A stretch of DNA of 25,244 bases from Verrucomicrobiota bacterium (GTDB taxonomy: Bacteria > Verrucomicrobiota > Verrucomicrobiia > Opitutales > Opitutaceae): contig JAEWNN010000162.1 in assembly GCA_023457035.1 (NCBI GenBank), positions 1-25,244 of the forward strand, given 5' to 3'. The notes below the pieces were generated by a model that saw only the letters and a program-made list of their open reading frames with translations, was not told where the DNA came from and did no database searches. Shown here piece by piece: positions 14,744-22,440 of this stretch (the first letter of the stretch is position 1; each line of letters starts with the position of its first letter). Both the position numbers and the translations under genes were made by a program.

Positions 14744-17155
14744 TCAGTCGGCGCGGAGGGCGACGAGGGGATCGGTGCGGGCGGCGCGGTGGGCGGGGAG
14801 GAAACTGGCGGCGAGCGTGGCCAGACCGAGGGTGGCGAGGATGGCGGCGCCCAGCCAGAGCCCGGGGAAGGGCATCGCGGGCATGGTGTTGCCGAGGAGG
14901 CGCTGCACGGCCACATGGCCGGGCAGGCCGATGGCCATGCCGAGGCCGAAGAGCACGGCGCTCTGGCGGAGGATCATGGAGACGATGGAGCGGTAGTCGG
15001 CGCCGAGGGCGATGCGCACGCCGATGTCGCGGGTGCGCTGGGCGGTGAGGTGCGCGATCACGCCGTAGAGGCCGACGATGGCGATGAGCAGGCCCATGCC
15101 GGCGAAGATGGCGAGGTTGGCGATGATGAGGTTGATGTTGTCGAGGTTGCGGTCGATCGCCTCGCGCACGGCGCCGCCGCCGGCCACGGGCAGGTCGGGG
15201 TCGAGCGCGGCGACCGTGCGGCGGACCGACTCGGATACGGAAGCGGGCGGCACGGAGGTGCGCAGGATGATCGACTGGTAGCGCAGCGGGAACCGGACGA
15301 GGGGCCGGTAGATCTGGAGCCGGGTGCCGGGGCTGCCGAGGTTGGCGGCCATCTGGACATCGCCGACGACGGCGACGACTTCGGCGAGTTCGTCGCGCTC
15401 CTTCAGGCGCAGACGTTTGCCGACGGCGTCCTGGCCGGGCCAGAAGCGGTGGGCGAGGGCTTCGTTGACGACGACCATGGGGCGGGCATCGGCGCGGAGG
15501 TCGGCGGGGAAGACGGTGCCGGCGCGCACGGGGATGCCCATGGCGGCGAAGAAACCGGAGGAGACGGGGACGGAGCTGACGAGCGGTTCCTGGCCGGGCG
15601 TGAACGTCTGGCCCTCGGCGGTGGCGTGATCGTTGCCGTAGTAGTTGTAGAGCGGGACGTTGCTGGCGATGGAGGCGTGGGCGACGCCGGGGAGGGCGGC
15701 GAGGCGTTCGAGCAGGTCGCGCTGGAAGGTGCGGAGCTTCTCGTCGTCGCCGTAGCGGTTCCAGGGGGTGACGAGGAAGCCGGAGTAGAGATGGTCGGGG
15801 TTCCAGCCGAGGTCGCGGGCGACGAAGCCGCGCGCGCCGAGGGCGAAGGCGCCGGCGACGCCGACGAGGACCAGGGTGAAGGCGAGCTCGGCGGCGACGA
15901 GGGTGTATTTGAGGCGGTGGTGCGCGCGGCCGGCGGTGGAGCCGCGGGCGCTGTCCTTGAGGCTGTCGGCGGCGGAGGTGCGGGAGGCGAGCCAGGCGGG
16001 GGCGAGACCGAAGGCGAGGGCGCTGACGAGGGCGCTGACGGCGGCGAAGGCGAGGACGGCGGCGTCGAGCGGGATGGCGAAGCCGGCCTCGCCGTTGATG
16101 TTGAGGTTGCGGCCGAGCAGGGAGGCGCCCCAGGCGGCGATGAGGATGCCGGCGATGCCGGCGGCGACGGCGAGTACGAAGCTCTCGGCCAGGAGCGGGC
16201 GCATGAGCTGGGAGCGGCTGGCGCCGAGGGCGGAGCGGATGGCGAACTCGCGGCTGCGGCCCAGGGAGCGGGCGAGCAGGAGGTTGGCGAGGTTGGCGCA
16301 GGCGATGACGAGCACCATGGTGGAGAGGACCGGCATCAACCAGAGGATCATGCGGCTGACCGCGTCCATGTTGGAGTCGTGCAGGGAGGCGGCGCGCAGG
16401 TTGTCGGCGCCGTTTTCCTTGGGGTGGTCCTGGGCGAGGCGGGCGCCGATGGTGCGCAGCTCGCTGTGTGCCTGTTCGATGGAGACGCCGGGCTTGAGGC
16501 GGCCGACGATGTCCATCCAGGCGTTGGTGCGATCGTTGACGAAGGTGCCCTGCTGGGTGAGGGGGCGGACGATGTCGCAGGGCCCCCAGACCAGCGGGGC
16601 CTCGAAGGAGGCGGGGAGGATGCCGATGACGGTGGCGTTCTCGCCGTTGATGCGCAGGGTGCGGCCGACGACCCGCAGGTCGGCGGCGAAGCGGCGGGTC
16701 CACATCCGGTGGGTGAGGACAACGACCGCGCTCTTGCCGGGCTGGTCCTCGTCGGGGGCGAAGAGGCGGCCGTGGGCGGGGGCGACGCCGAGGAGGTTGA
16801 GGAAGTTGGCGCTGAAGTTGACGGCATTGACCTGGACGGCGGGCTGGTCGGGCTCGGCCAGGGAGAGGGAGTCGTAGGAGAAGAGGCCGACCTGGGAGAA
16901 GGAGGTGAGGGCGGCGCGGACATCGAGGGCGTTGCCGGGGGCGAGGGAGTTGTTCTGCGACTGGGGCGTGGTGCGGAAGACGCGCACGAGGCGCTCGCTC
17001 TCCGGATACGGGAGGGACCGGAAGAGCAGGACGTTGGTGAGGCTGAAGGCGGCGGTGCTCAGGCCGATGCCCAACGCGAGGGTGAGGACGGCGATGGCGG
17101 TGAACCCGGGCGACTTGGCGAGGGTGCGGAGGGCGAGGCGGAGGTCGGTGAGCAT
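14744..17155 (-). CDS. Duplicated MacB/FtsX-type ABC permease (ADOP-like), permease 6, first gene after a sigma-54 promoter
   Basis: This 803-residue inner-membrane permease opens MLTDLRLALRTLAKSPGFTA. Its first FtsX block is ACANLANLLLARSLGRSREF followed by AIRSALGASRSQLM. The second half includes LAFTLVLVGVAGAFALG and coupling motif AQRTRDIGVRIALGADYRSIV. The C-terminus, HRAARTDPLVALRAD, is the most divergent of the set. It is the first permease downstream of the sigma-54 promoter at 17244-17258, with a predicted leader of about 78 bases. It is probably cotranscribed with permeases 5 and 4. The frame is open to 17233, but only the ATG at 17155 fits the paralogues and the predicted transcription start. 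Confidence 0.95.
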   Translation of the reverse strand: MLTDLRLALRTLAKSPGFTAIAVLTLALGIGLSTAAFSLTNVLLFRSLPYPESERLVRVFRTTPQSQNNSLAPGNALDVRAALTSFSQVGLFSYDSLSLAEPDQPAVQVNAVNFSANFLNLLGVAPAHGRLFAPDEDQPGKSAVVVLTHRMWTRRFAADLRVVGRTLRINGENATVIGILPASFEAPLVWGPCDIVRPLTQQGTFVNDRTNAWMDIVGRLKPGVSIEQAHSELRTIGARLAQDHPKENGADNLRAASLHDSNMDAVSRMILWLMPVLSTMVLVIACANLANLLLARSLGRSREFAIRSALGASRSQLMRPLLAESFVLAVAAGIAGILIAAWGASLLGRNLNINGEAGFAIPLDAAVLAFAAVSALVSALAFGLAPAWLASRTSAADSLKDSARGSTAGRAHHRLKYTLVAAELAFTLVLVGVAGAFALGARGFVARDLGWNPDHLYSGFLVTPWNRYGDDEKLRTFQRDLLERLAALPGVAHASIASNVPLYNYYGNDHATAEGQTFTPGQEPLVSSVPVSSGFFAAMGIPVRAGTVFPADLRADARPMVVVNEALAHRFWPGQDAVGKRLRLKERDELAEVVAVVGDVQMAANLGSPGTRLQIYRPLVRFPLRYQSIILRTSVPPASVSESVRRTVAALDPDLPVAGGGAVREAIDRNLDNINLIIANLAIFAGMGLLIAIVGLYGVIAHLTAQRTRDIGVRIALGADYRSIVSMILRQSAVLFGLGMAIGLPGHVAVQRLLGNTMPAMPFPGLWLGAAILATLGLATLAASFLPAHRAARTDPLVALRAD

Positions 17156-17243
17156 GGAGACGGGCGGAATTCGGGTCGGGTTCTCCCGGGTGGGGGAATC
17201 CTCAAGGTTGCGGATTGGGCAGAGCGGCGGCACGACCTGAAAC

Positions 17244-17258
17244 GCAACCGCTGTGCCA
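17244..17258 (-). promoter_or_regulatory. Sigma-54 (RpoN) -24/-12 promoter for permease 6 unit
   Basis: The minus strand reads TGGCACAGCGGTTGC, an exact match to TGGCAC-N5-TTGC. It lies in the divergent gap between permease 6 and the chemoreceptor gene. Transcription is predicted from about 17233 towards permease 6. No matching site was found facing the chemoreceptor. Confidence 0.87.
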
Positions 17259-17270
17259 GCTTGGAGGGGA

Positions 17271-17282
17271 GTGCTTAAGTCG
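17271..17282 (-). promoter_or_regulatory. Shared box about 12 bases upstream of the -24 element (copy 2)
   Basis: The plus-strand sequence GTGCTTAAGTCG matches 9 of 12 bases with the copy at 9577-9588, and both start 13 bases from the T of TGGCAC. Its function is unknown. Confidence 0.35.
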
Positions 17283-17343
17283 ATGGAGAAGAACAGAAAA
17301 GGGTGTTTGCGTCTCCGTTGGAGCGCGCTGGATCCGTCGGCGG

Positions 17344-17371
17344 TGGGAAACGGCGGTCCCGCAAGTGGGAC
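17344..17371 (-). promoter_or_regulatory. Putative enhancer-binding-protein site (UAS), copy 2
   Basis: The plus strand carries TGGGA-N7-GTCCC-N6-GGGAC. The palindrome centre is 119.5 bp from the last base of the -12 element at 17244. The wider context GGTGGGAAA, then CGG and GACGGG, is shared with the copy at 9650-9677. It lies 82 bases before the chemoreceptor start, so it might also influence that gene. Confidence 0.75.
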
Positions 17372-17452
17372 GGGTTTCGTGGGCGTCGGACGGAGGGGGG
17401 ATGGTCACAGGGAGCTCAAGTATGCGCGCGGTCGCCCGATACGGGGGTCGGT

Positions 17453-19330
17453 ATGAGAAAACTTGGTTTGCGGGTGAAGCTGGTGTCCGGCGCTTTGGCG
17501 CTGTCGATTATCCCTCTGCTGATCGTGGCGCTGGTGATCCCGCCGCGGGTGGAACGTTCGTTTCTGCGCTCGGGCGAAGCGCAGCTCCAGCAGATGGCGC
17601 AGAGCATCGCCAGCTCGGTCGACCTGCTGCTGACCCGGCATGTCGAACTGGGGCGGGGGCTGGCGCGCACCGAGCTCTTCACCTCGGTGGTGGAGGCGCG
17701 CAACGCCAAGCAGCTCGCCCCCGAAGTGCTGGCCGCCGCCAACCGGCAGATCGACGCGACGATCAAGGGCCTGGGCGACCACTACCAGGGCATCTGGCTG
17801 AGCGACGCGGAGGGCATCATCTTCGCCGGATGTCTGAAGAATGGCGACACGACGGCCTACACCAACCTGGACATCCGCGACCGGGGCTACCTCAAGAAGG
17901 CGCGGCAGACGCGCCAACCGGTGATCGGCGAGCCGATGCGCTCGAAGATCGGGAACGTGCCGATCGTGGTGGTCTGCACGCCGCTCGCCGATGCGAAGGG
18001 GCAGCCGATCGGCTACTTCGGCATGTCGCTGGAGATCGACTACCTCATCCAGACCGTGGCCCGCCAGAAGGTCGGCGCGAACGGCTATGCCTTCGTGGTC
18101 GACGGCACGGGCCTGATGGTGGCGCACCCCGATCCGGAGCGGGTGCTCAATCTCAACTTCGCCCAGGTGGCCGGCGCGGAGCACATCGCCCAGCGCATGC
18201 TCGCCGGCGAGACGGGCGCGGACCGCTACGTGAACAGCAAGGGCGTCGCGCGGGTGGCCGCCTACGCCCCGGTGCCGATCGCGGGCTGGAGCGCCACGGC
18301 GAGTGTGGACGAAGACGAGTATCTGGCGCCGAGCCGTGGTGTACGATGGCTGGTGCTGGCGCTCACGGCGCTGTGCTTGGTCGTCGCCGGCGCGGCGGTG
18401 GTCTTCTTCGCGCACCGACTTGCGACCCCGCTGAAACATGCCGCCATCGTGCTTGAGGAGGCCTCGTCGACGATGACCAGCAACGCGGCCGAGATCGCCC
18501 AAGGGGCGCAGGATCTGGCCGAATCGACCTCGCGGCAGGCCGCCGGCATCGAGGAGACCGCGGCGTCGGTCACGGAGCTCACCGCGTCCACGCAATCCAA
18601 TGCGAACGAGGCGCAGGAGGCCGCGAAGGTGGCGCAGTCCGCCGGCTCGCGGGTGGTCTCCGCCAGCACGCGCATGCAGGAGTTGACCGAGGCCGTGCAG
18701 GCCGTGGCCGAAGCGAGCGCGCAGACCGGCAAGGTGATCAAGACCATCGACGAGATCGCGTTCCAGACGAACATCCTCGCGCTCAATGCGGCGGTCGAGG
18801 CCGCGCGGGCCGGCGAGTCCGGAGCCGGCTTCGCCGTGGTGGCCGATGAGGTGCGCAACCTGGCCGGGCGGGCCGCGGCGGCCGCGAAGGATTCCACGGA
18901 GACGTTGTCGAAGGCCGGCGAACTGGTGGCGCGCAGCCGTGAACTGGCGGTGAGCGCCAATGTGGAATTCGGCCAGGTGAAGGAGGATGCGCAGAAGATC
19001 GAGAAGCTGGTGACTGGTATCGCCGGCGCGTGTCGCGAGCAGGCGACCGCGCTCGATCAGGTCAGCCGCGCGCTCTCCGATATCGAGCACGGGGTGCAGT
19101 CCGGTGCGGCCACCGCGGAGGAGTCCTCCGGCGCCTCGGTGGAGATGCGCTCGCAGGCCGACCGCGTGCACAGCGAGATGTTGGTCCTGAAGGCGATCGT
19201 GCTGGGCGAGCAGGATGCGGGCGTGCCAGCGACCGTGTCCGGTGCGGCGGCGCTGCGGCACGCACCCGGGACCGGCAAGGCGACGCCGACCCCGCGTGGT
19301 GCTGGTGCGTCGCCGGCCGGGAGAGGATAA
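17453..19330 (+). CDS. Methyl-accepting chemotaxis protein with periplasmic Cache-type sensor, no complete HAMP domain
   Basis: This is a 625-residue transmembrane chemoreceptor. The first helix is at about 8-33 and a long Cache-like periplasmic domain follows (about 34-295; it includes PVIGEPMRSKIGNVPIVVV and a second GYAFVVDGTGLMVAHPD module). The second helix is at about 297-320. The cytoplasmic part has the conserved signalling tip IDEIAFQTNILALNAAVEAA near 432-451, which contacts CheW and CheA in this family. After the second helix the chain goes from RLATPLKHA directly into the coiled coil, so only the start of a HAMP-like helix is present. No C-terminal CheR/CheB-binding pentapeptide is seen. 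The ATG at 17453 is preceded by GGGGGTCGGT, the only purine-rich leader in the window. The frame is open to 17303, but the 1-33 region from 17453 gives a normal receptor N-terminus. It is convergent with the DUF4097-like gene, 30 bases apart. Confidence 0.95.
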   Translation: MRKLGLRVKLVSGALALSIIPLLIVALVIPPRVERSFLRSGEAQLQQMAQSIASSVDLLLTRHVELGRGLARTELFTSVVEARNAKQLAPEVLAAANRQIDATIKGLGDHYQGIWLSDAEGIIFAGCLKNGDTTAYTNLDIRDRGYLKKARQTRQPVIGEPMRSKIGNVPIVVVCTPLADAKGQPIGYFGMSLEIDYLIQTVARQKVGANGYAFVVDGTGLMVAHPDPERVLNLNFAQVAGAEHIAQRMLAGETGADRYVNSKGVARVAAYAPVPIAGWSATASVDEDEYLAPSRGVRWLVLALTALCLVVAGAAVVFFAHRLATPLKHAAIVLEEASSTMTSNAAEIAQGAQDLAESTSRQAAGIEETAASVTELTASTQSNANEAQEAAKVAQSAGSRVVSASTRMQELTEAVQAVAEASAQTGKVIKTIDEIAFQTNILALNAAVEAARAGESGAGFAVVADEVRNLAGRAAAAAKDSTETLSKAGELVARSRELAVSANVEFGQVKEDAQKIEKLVTGIAGACREQATALDQVSRALSDIEHGVQSGAATAEESSGASVEMRSQADRVHSEMLVLKAIVLGEQDAGVPATVSGAAALRHAPGTGKATPTPRGAGASPAGRG

Positions 19331-19360
19331 ACCGGCGCGGCTGTCGCGTTGGCCGATGGC

Positions 19361-20119
19361 TCAGCGCTTCCGGATCGCGATGGCGCCGTTGACCGTCTTG
19401 AGACGGATCCGGGCGGCGCCGTCGCCGATCGTGCCTTCGAGCGTGCGGCCCACCCAGCCGCGGGTGGCGGCGGCGAGCCCGAAGTCGTTGTCGATGGCTC
19501 CGTTGACGGTGCTGGCCTCGACCTGGGCCCCGGCCGCCGAAGGGAGCCGGAGTTCGAGGGGGCCGTTGACGCCGTTGAGCACGATGTCCTGTTTGTCGGC
19601 GACGGCGTCGAACTCGGCGAGGACCGCGCCGTTGACGGCGGAGAGTTCGACCTCGTGGCGCAGGCCGCGGGCCTCGACGCGACCGTTGACGGTCTTGGCG
19701 GTGACGCGACCGTGGGCGTTGGCGACGGTGATGCTGCCGTTGACCGTCTCCAGTTGGCGGAGCGTGGCGGTGTGGGGGACGGTGAGGGTGTAGCGCACCT
19801 CGCCGGTGTTGGTGAACTTCTTCAGCCAGCTGCCGTCCTTGTCGAGGTAGACGGTCTTGACCGAGAAACGGCGTTCGGAGGAGTCGATACGGAGCTCGAG
19901 CGCGTCGAGGTCGGCCTGGCTGCCGGCGGACTTCACGGCCTCGAGGCGGACTTCGGGCTTGTCCCAGGTCTCGACGGCGATCGGGCCGTTGACGTTCTCG
20001 ACGACGACCTCGCCGGTGGCGGCGAGCGGGCGGGTCTCGGTCACGGTGGCGGTGACGGCGGCGCGGCCGAAGAGCGGGAGGAAGGGGAAGGCGATGAGAC
20101 CGAAAAGGAGGAGGCGCAT
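19361..20119 (-). CDS. Secreted DUF4097-like beta-repeat protein
   Basis: This 252-residue protein has a signal peptide (MRLLLFGLIAFPFLPLFGRA, probably cleaved after residue 20). The mature part is a repetitive beta-rich domain in which VNG recurs at residues 43, 126, 144, 162, 184, 205 and 243. Typical repeats are TVNGSI, TVNGRV, AVNGAV and TVNGAI. This pattern fits the DUF4097 'putative adhesin' beta-strand repeat family, whose function is not established. It follows the ATPase gene after 143 bases that hold two strong stem-loops, so it may be partly uncoupled from the adaptor/ATPase operon. The leader before ATG is C-rich. The family assignment is from repeat pattern recognition and has not been searched. 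Confidence 0.85.
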   Translation of the reverse strand: MRLLLFGLIAFPFLPLFGRAAVTATVTETRPLAATGEVVVENVNGPIAVETWDKPEVRLEAVKSAGSQADLDALELRIDSSERRFSVKTVYLDKDGSWLKKFTNTGEVRYTLTVPHTATLRQLETVNGSITVANAHGRVTAKTVNGRVEARGLRHEVELSAVNGAVLAEFDAVADKQDIVLNGVNGPLELRLPSAAGAQVEASTVNGAIDNDFGLAAATRGWVGRTLEGTIGDGAARIRLKTVNGAIAIRKR

Positions 20120-20163
20120 GGCGAAGGGGCGGCTGGGCGGAGGCGGAGGGCGGCGGCCGAAAA

Positions 20164-20195
20164 CCGCCGGGGCTGGTGGGGGACAGCCCCGGCGG
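20164..20195 (-). terminator. Strong GC stem-loop between ATPase and DUF4097-like gene
   Basis: CCGCCGGGGCTG (20164-20175) and CAGCCCCGGCGG (20184-20195) form a perfect 12-bp stem with an 8-base loop. On the minus strand it lies 67 bases beyond the ATPase stop and 44 bases before the next start. There is no T-run, so it could be a terminator, an attenuator or an RNA-stabilising element. Confidence 0.5.
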
Positions 20196-20225
20196 GGTAG
20201 AGGCCGCTCACGTAGGGTGGCGGAA

Positions 20226-20250
20226 CAGGCCGGGTAATCAGTCCGGCCTG
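20226..20250 (-). terminator. Stem-loop just after the ATPase stop
   Basis: CAGGCCGG (20226-20233) pairs perfectly with CCGGCCTG (20243-20250) across a loop of about 9 bases, 12 bases beyond the ATPase stop codon. No T-run follows in the minus direction. It is a possible terminator acting together with the larger stem at 20164-20195. Confidence 0.45.
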
Positions 20251-20262
20251 AAGGCGGGAAGC

Positions 20263-21000
20263 TCAGTTCTCGACGTGCTCCTCGACGATGCGGCCGTCGA
20301 AGAGGTGCACGGTGCGGTCGGCGCTGCGGGCGAAACGGTTGTCGTGGGTGACCATGACGATGGTGGAGCCGGCGCGGTGGAGGTCGCGGAGGAGCTCCAT
20401 CACGGCGTCGCCGTTTTTCGAATCCAAGTTGCCGGTGGGCTCGTCGGCGAGCAGCACGGAGGGGCTGCCGGCCAGCGCGCGGGCGACGGCGACGCGCTGC
20501 TGCTGGCCGCCGGAGAGCTGGGAGGGCAGGTGCTTGGCGCGGTGGCCCATGCCGACGCGCTCGAGGGCGGCGGTGGCGCGCTGGCGGCGCTCGGCGGCGG
20601 GCATGCCGCGGTAGGTGAGGGGCAATTCGACGTTTTCGTAGACGGTGAGGTCGCCGATGAGGTTGAACGACTGGAAGATGAAGCCGATCTCGCGGTTGCG
20701 GATACGCGCGCGGTCGGCGAGCGTGAGGTTCTCCACCGGGGTGCCGTTGAGCAGGTACTTGCCGTCGCTGGGCGAGTCGAGCAGGCCGAGGATGGAGAGC
20801 AGGGTGGACTTGCCGCAGCCGGAGGGGCCGGCGATGGAGACGAACTCGCCCTTGAAGATGTCGAGCTGGATGCCGGAGAGGGCGTGGGTCTCGACCTCGT
20901 CGGTGAGGAAGACCTTCTTGATGCCTTCGAGCTTGATGAGGATCTCGCCGTTGGCGGCGACGGCGGACTCGGCGGGCGCGGGTGTTGGTGCGGTGGACAT
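20263..21000 (-). CDS. ABC transporter ATP-binding protein, LolD/MacB type, canonical
   Basis: This is a 245-residue cytoplasmic ATPase with all expected motifs: Walker A GPSGCGKST (58-66), Q-loop Q110, signature LSGGQQQRVAVARAL (162-176), Walker B VLLADE (182-187), D-loop NLDS and H-loop H219. It carries a 20-residue Ala/Pro-rich N-terminal extension before the domain (STAPTPAPAESAVAANGEI). The frame is open to 21696, but the ATG at 21000 is the sensible start because upstream sequence is repeat tract and adaptor gene. It is 163 bases downstream of the adaptor gene and should be transcribed from the sigma-54 promoter at 22441-22455. It is the best candidate to energise the dispersed FtsX permeases, none of which is directly adjacent to it. 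Confidence 0.95.
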   Translation of the reverse strand: MSTAPTPAPAESAVAANGEILIKLEGIKKVFLTDEVETHALSGIQLDIFKGEFVSIAGPSGCGKSTLLSILGLLDSPSDGKYLLNGTPVENLTLADRARIRNREIGFIFQSFNLIGDLTVYENVELPLTYRGMPAAERRQRATAALERVGMGHRAKHLPSQLSGGQQQRVAVARALAGSPSVLLADEPTGNLDSKNGDAVMELLRDLHRAGSTIVMVTHDNRFARSADRTVHLFDGRIVEEHVEN

Positions 21001-21002
21001 GG

Positions 21003-21033
21003 GAGTGCGGATTGCGGAATGTGGAGTGCGGAG
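21003..21033. repeat. Degenerate GCGGATTGCGGAATG repeat tract
   Basis: Units GAGTGCG, GATTGCG, GAATGTG and GAGTGCG repeat every 7 bases immediately before the ATPase start. It is the same type as the tract before permease 5 at 14696-14726. Confidence 0.6.
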
Positions 21034-21054
21034 GAAAAGAGGGCGGGCGGAGGG

Positions 21055-21128
21055 GATTTGCGATCTGGGATGGCCGATTTTCGATCGGGCGGGGACGGAG
21101 GGGACGCCGGACGACGGAGGACAGATGG
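21055..21128. repeat. Adjacent GATTTGCGATT and GGACGCCGGACGACGG repeat tracts
   Basis: The first part (21055-21089) repeats GATTTGCGATC and CCGATTTTCGATC, like the tract at 838-872. The second part (21091-21128) repeats GGACG/GGACGCC/GGACGACGGAGGAC units. Together with 21003-21033 they fill almost the whole 163-base gap between adaptor and ATPase. Confidence 0.5.
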
Positions 21129-21163
21129 CGGGGGGCGGCGCGGCGAAAACCGGCAATCGAAAA

Positions 21164-22417
21164 TCAGTTGAGGCGGACGCGGTCGGTGCTGTCCCAGTTG
21201 GACATGTCGGAGAGGATGACACGGTCGCCGGGCTGGAGACCGGCGACGATCTCGATGGTGTTGACGGAGCTGCGGCCGAACTGGACCGGGGTGCGGGTGG
21301 CGATGCGGTCGTCGCCGTCGAGGCGGAAGACGCCGACGGTGCTGCGCTCCTGGCCGAAGGCCGGGCGGCCGACGTAGACGACGTTTTCGAGGCGCTCGAG
21401 TTCGACGGTGCCGTCGACGGAGAGGTCGGGGCGGGCGCCCTTGGGGAGATCGCCGGTGAGGGCGACATCGACGAGCACCGTGCCGTTGGCGACGGCGGGA
21501 TCGATGCGGGCGACACGACCGGTGACGACGCCGTTGCGGGTGTCGACGGAGGCGAGCAGGCCGATGACGATGTCCTTGGCCTGCGTCTCCGCGATGCGGA
21601 TCTCGGCCTTGAGATTGGTGGGGTCGGCGACGCGGGCGAGGTTGCTGCCGGGGTTGACCTGCTGGCCGACATCGAGCGGGAGGGCCTGAAGCACACCGGC
21701 GACGCCGGCGCGGACGTGGAGGGCTTCGGCGTCGCGGCGGGCGAGGTCGGCCTGGGCGCGGAGGCGGGCGACCTCGGCCTCCTTGGGGGCGATCTGGGCG
21801 TCGCGGGTGCGGCGGGCGAGTTCGAGGCGTTTCTGCTCGATCACCCAGCAGGCGTCGGCGGCCTCGGCGGAGACCTTCGACTGCTTGAGCACGACAGAGG
21901 CGACGAGGCCGTCCTTGAAGAGTTCCTCGTTGACCTCGGCCTGGAGGCGGGCGCGCTCGTAGTCGGATTTCACGCCGGCGGCGCGGGCCTCCATCTCGAG
22001 CAGGTTGCGGTCGGTCTGGGCGATGAGGCTCTCGAGTTCGGCTTCGCCGGCCTTGAGGGAGAGGGTGGCGTTGAGGGCGGCCTGCTCGACGTCGGGATTG
22101 GAGAGTTCGAGGATGAGCGAGTCGGGCTGCACGACGGCGCCGGGGCGCAGGACGATGCGCTCGACGCGGCCGCTGGTGCGGGCGGCGAGCCAGCGGATGT
22201 CGACCGGGACGAGCGTGCCGAGGCCGCGGACTTGGCGGACCATCGGGCCCTGTTTGACGGTGTCGATCCACACGAGGCTGCGCTCCACGGTGGGGGCGGC
22301 GGGTTTGAGCTGGGCGAGGAAGATGGTGACGCCGGTGAGGACGATGGCGGCGCCGGCTCCGATGAGGATGAGGCGGCGGCGTTTGTCTTTGGCGGCGTTG
22401 GGGCGGGGGATGTCCAT
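21164..22417 (-). CDS. MacA/HlyD-type periplasmic adaptor (membrane fusion protein)
   Basis: This 417-residue protein is anchored by one N-terminal helix (about 16-36, after a KDKRRR cluster). The domain order is typical of MacA-like adaptors: a first lipoyl half (about 75-105, TSGRVERIVLRPGAVV), a long alpha-helical hairpin (about 110-255), a second lipoyl half (VAGVLQALPLDVGQQVNPGS), a beta-barrel and a membrane-proximal domain ending RVRLN. The hairpin tip carries ELFKDGLVASVVLKQSK, which loosely resembles the RLS tip used for TolC docking. No outer-membrane channel gene is in the window. A TTG at 22435 is in frame, but it lies upstream of the predicted sigma-54 transcription start; the ATG at 22417 is used. 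It heads the adaptor/ATPase unit and its likely partners are the MacB-type permeases downstream. Confidence 0.94.
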   Translation of the reverse strand: MDIPRPNAAKDKRRRLILIGAGAAIVLTGVTIFLAQLKPAAPTVERSLVWIDTVKQGPMVRQVRGLGTLVPVDIRWLAARTSGRVERIVLRPGAVVQPDSLILELSNPDVEQAALNATLSLKAGEAELESLIAQTDRNLLEMEARAAGVKSDYERARLQAEVNEELFKDGLVASVVLKQSKVSAEAADACWVIEQKRLELARRTRDAQIAPKEAEVARLRAQADLARRDAEALHVRAGVAGVLQALPLDVGQQVNPGSNLARVADPTNLKAEIRIAETQAKDIVIGLLASVDTRNGVVTGRVARIDPAVANGTVLVDVALTGDLPKGARPDLSVDGTVELERLENVVYVGRPAFGQERSTVGVFRLDGDDRIATRTPVQFGRSSVNTIEIVAGLQPGDRVILSDMSNWDSTDRVRLN

Positions 22418-22440
22418 GCGGGAAGTGTTGACCAACTATT

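Noticed and set aside
17372..17452. A plus-strand sigma-54 promoter for the chemoreceptor
   Set aside because: The best candidate (TGGTCACAGGGAGC) has the wrong GG-GC spacing and a poor -24 match.
22418..22435. TTG start at 22435 for the adaptor
   Set aside because: It lies upstream of the predicted sigma-54 transcription start; the ATG at 22417 precedes the basic cluster and membrane helix.
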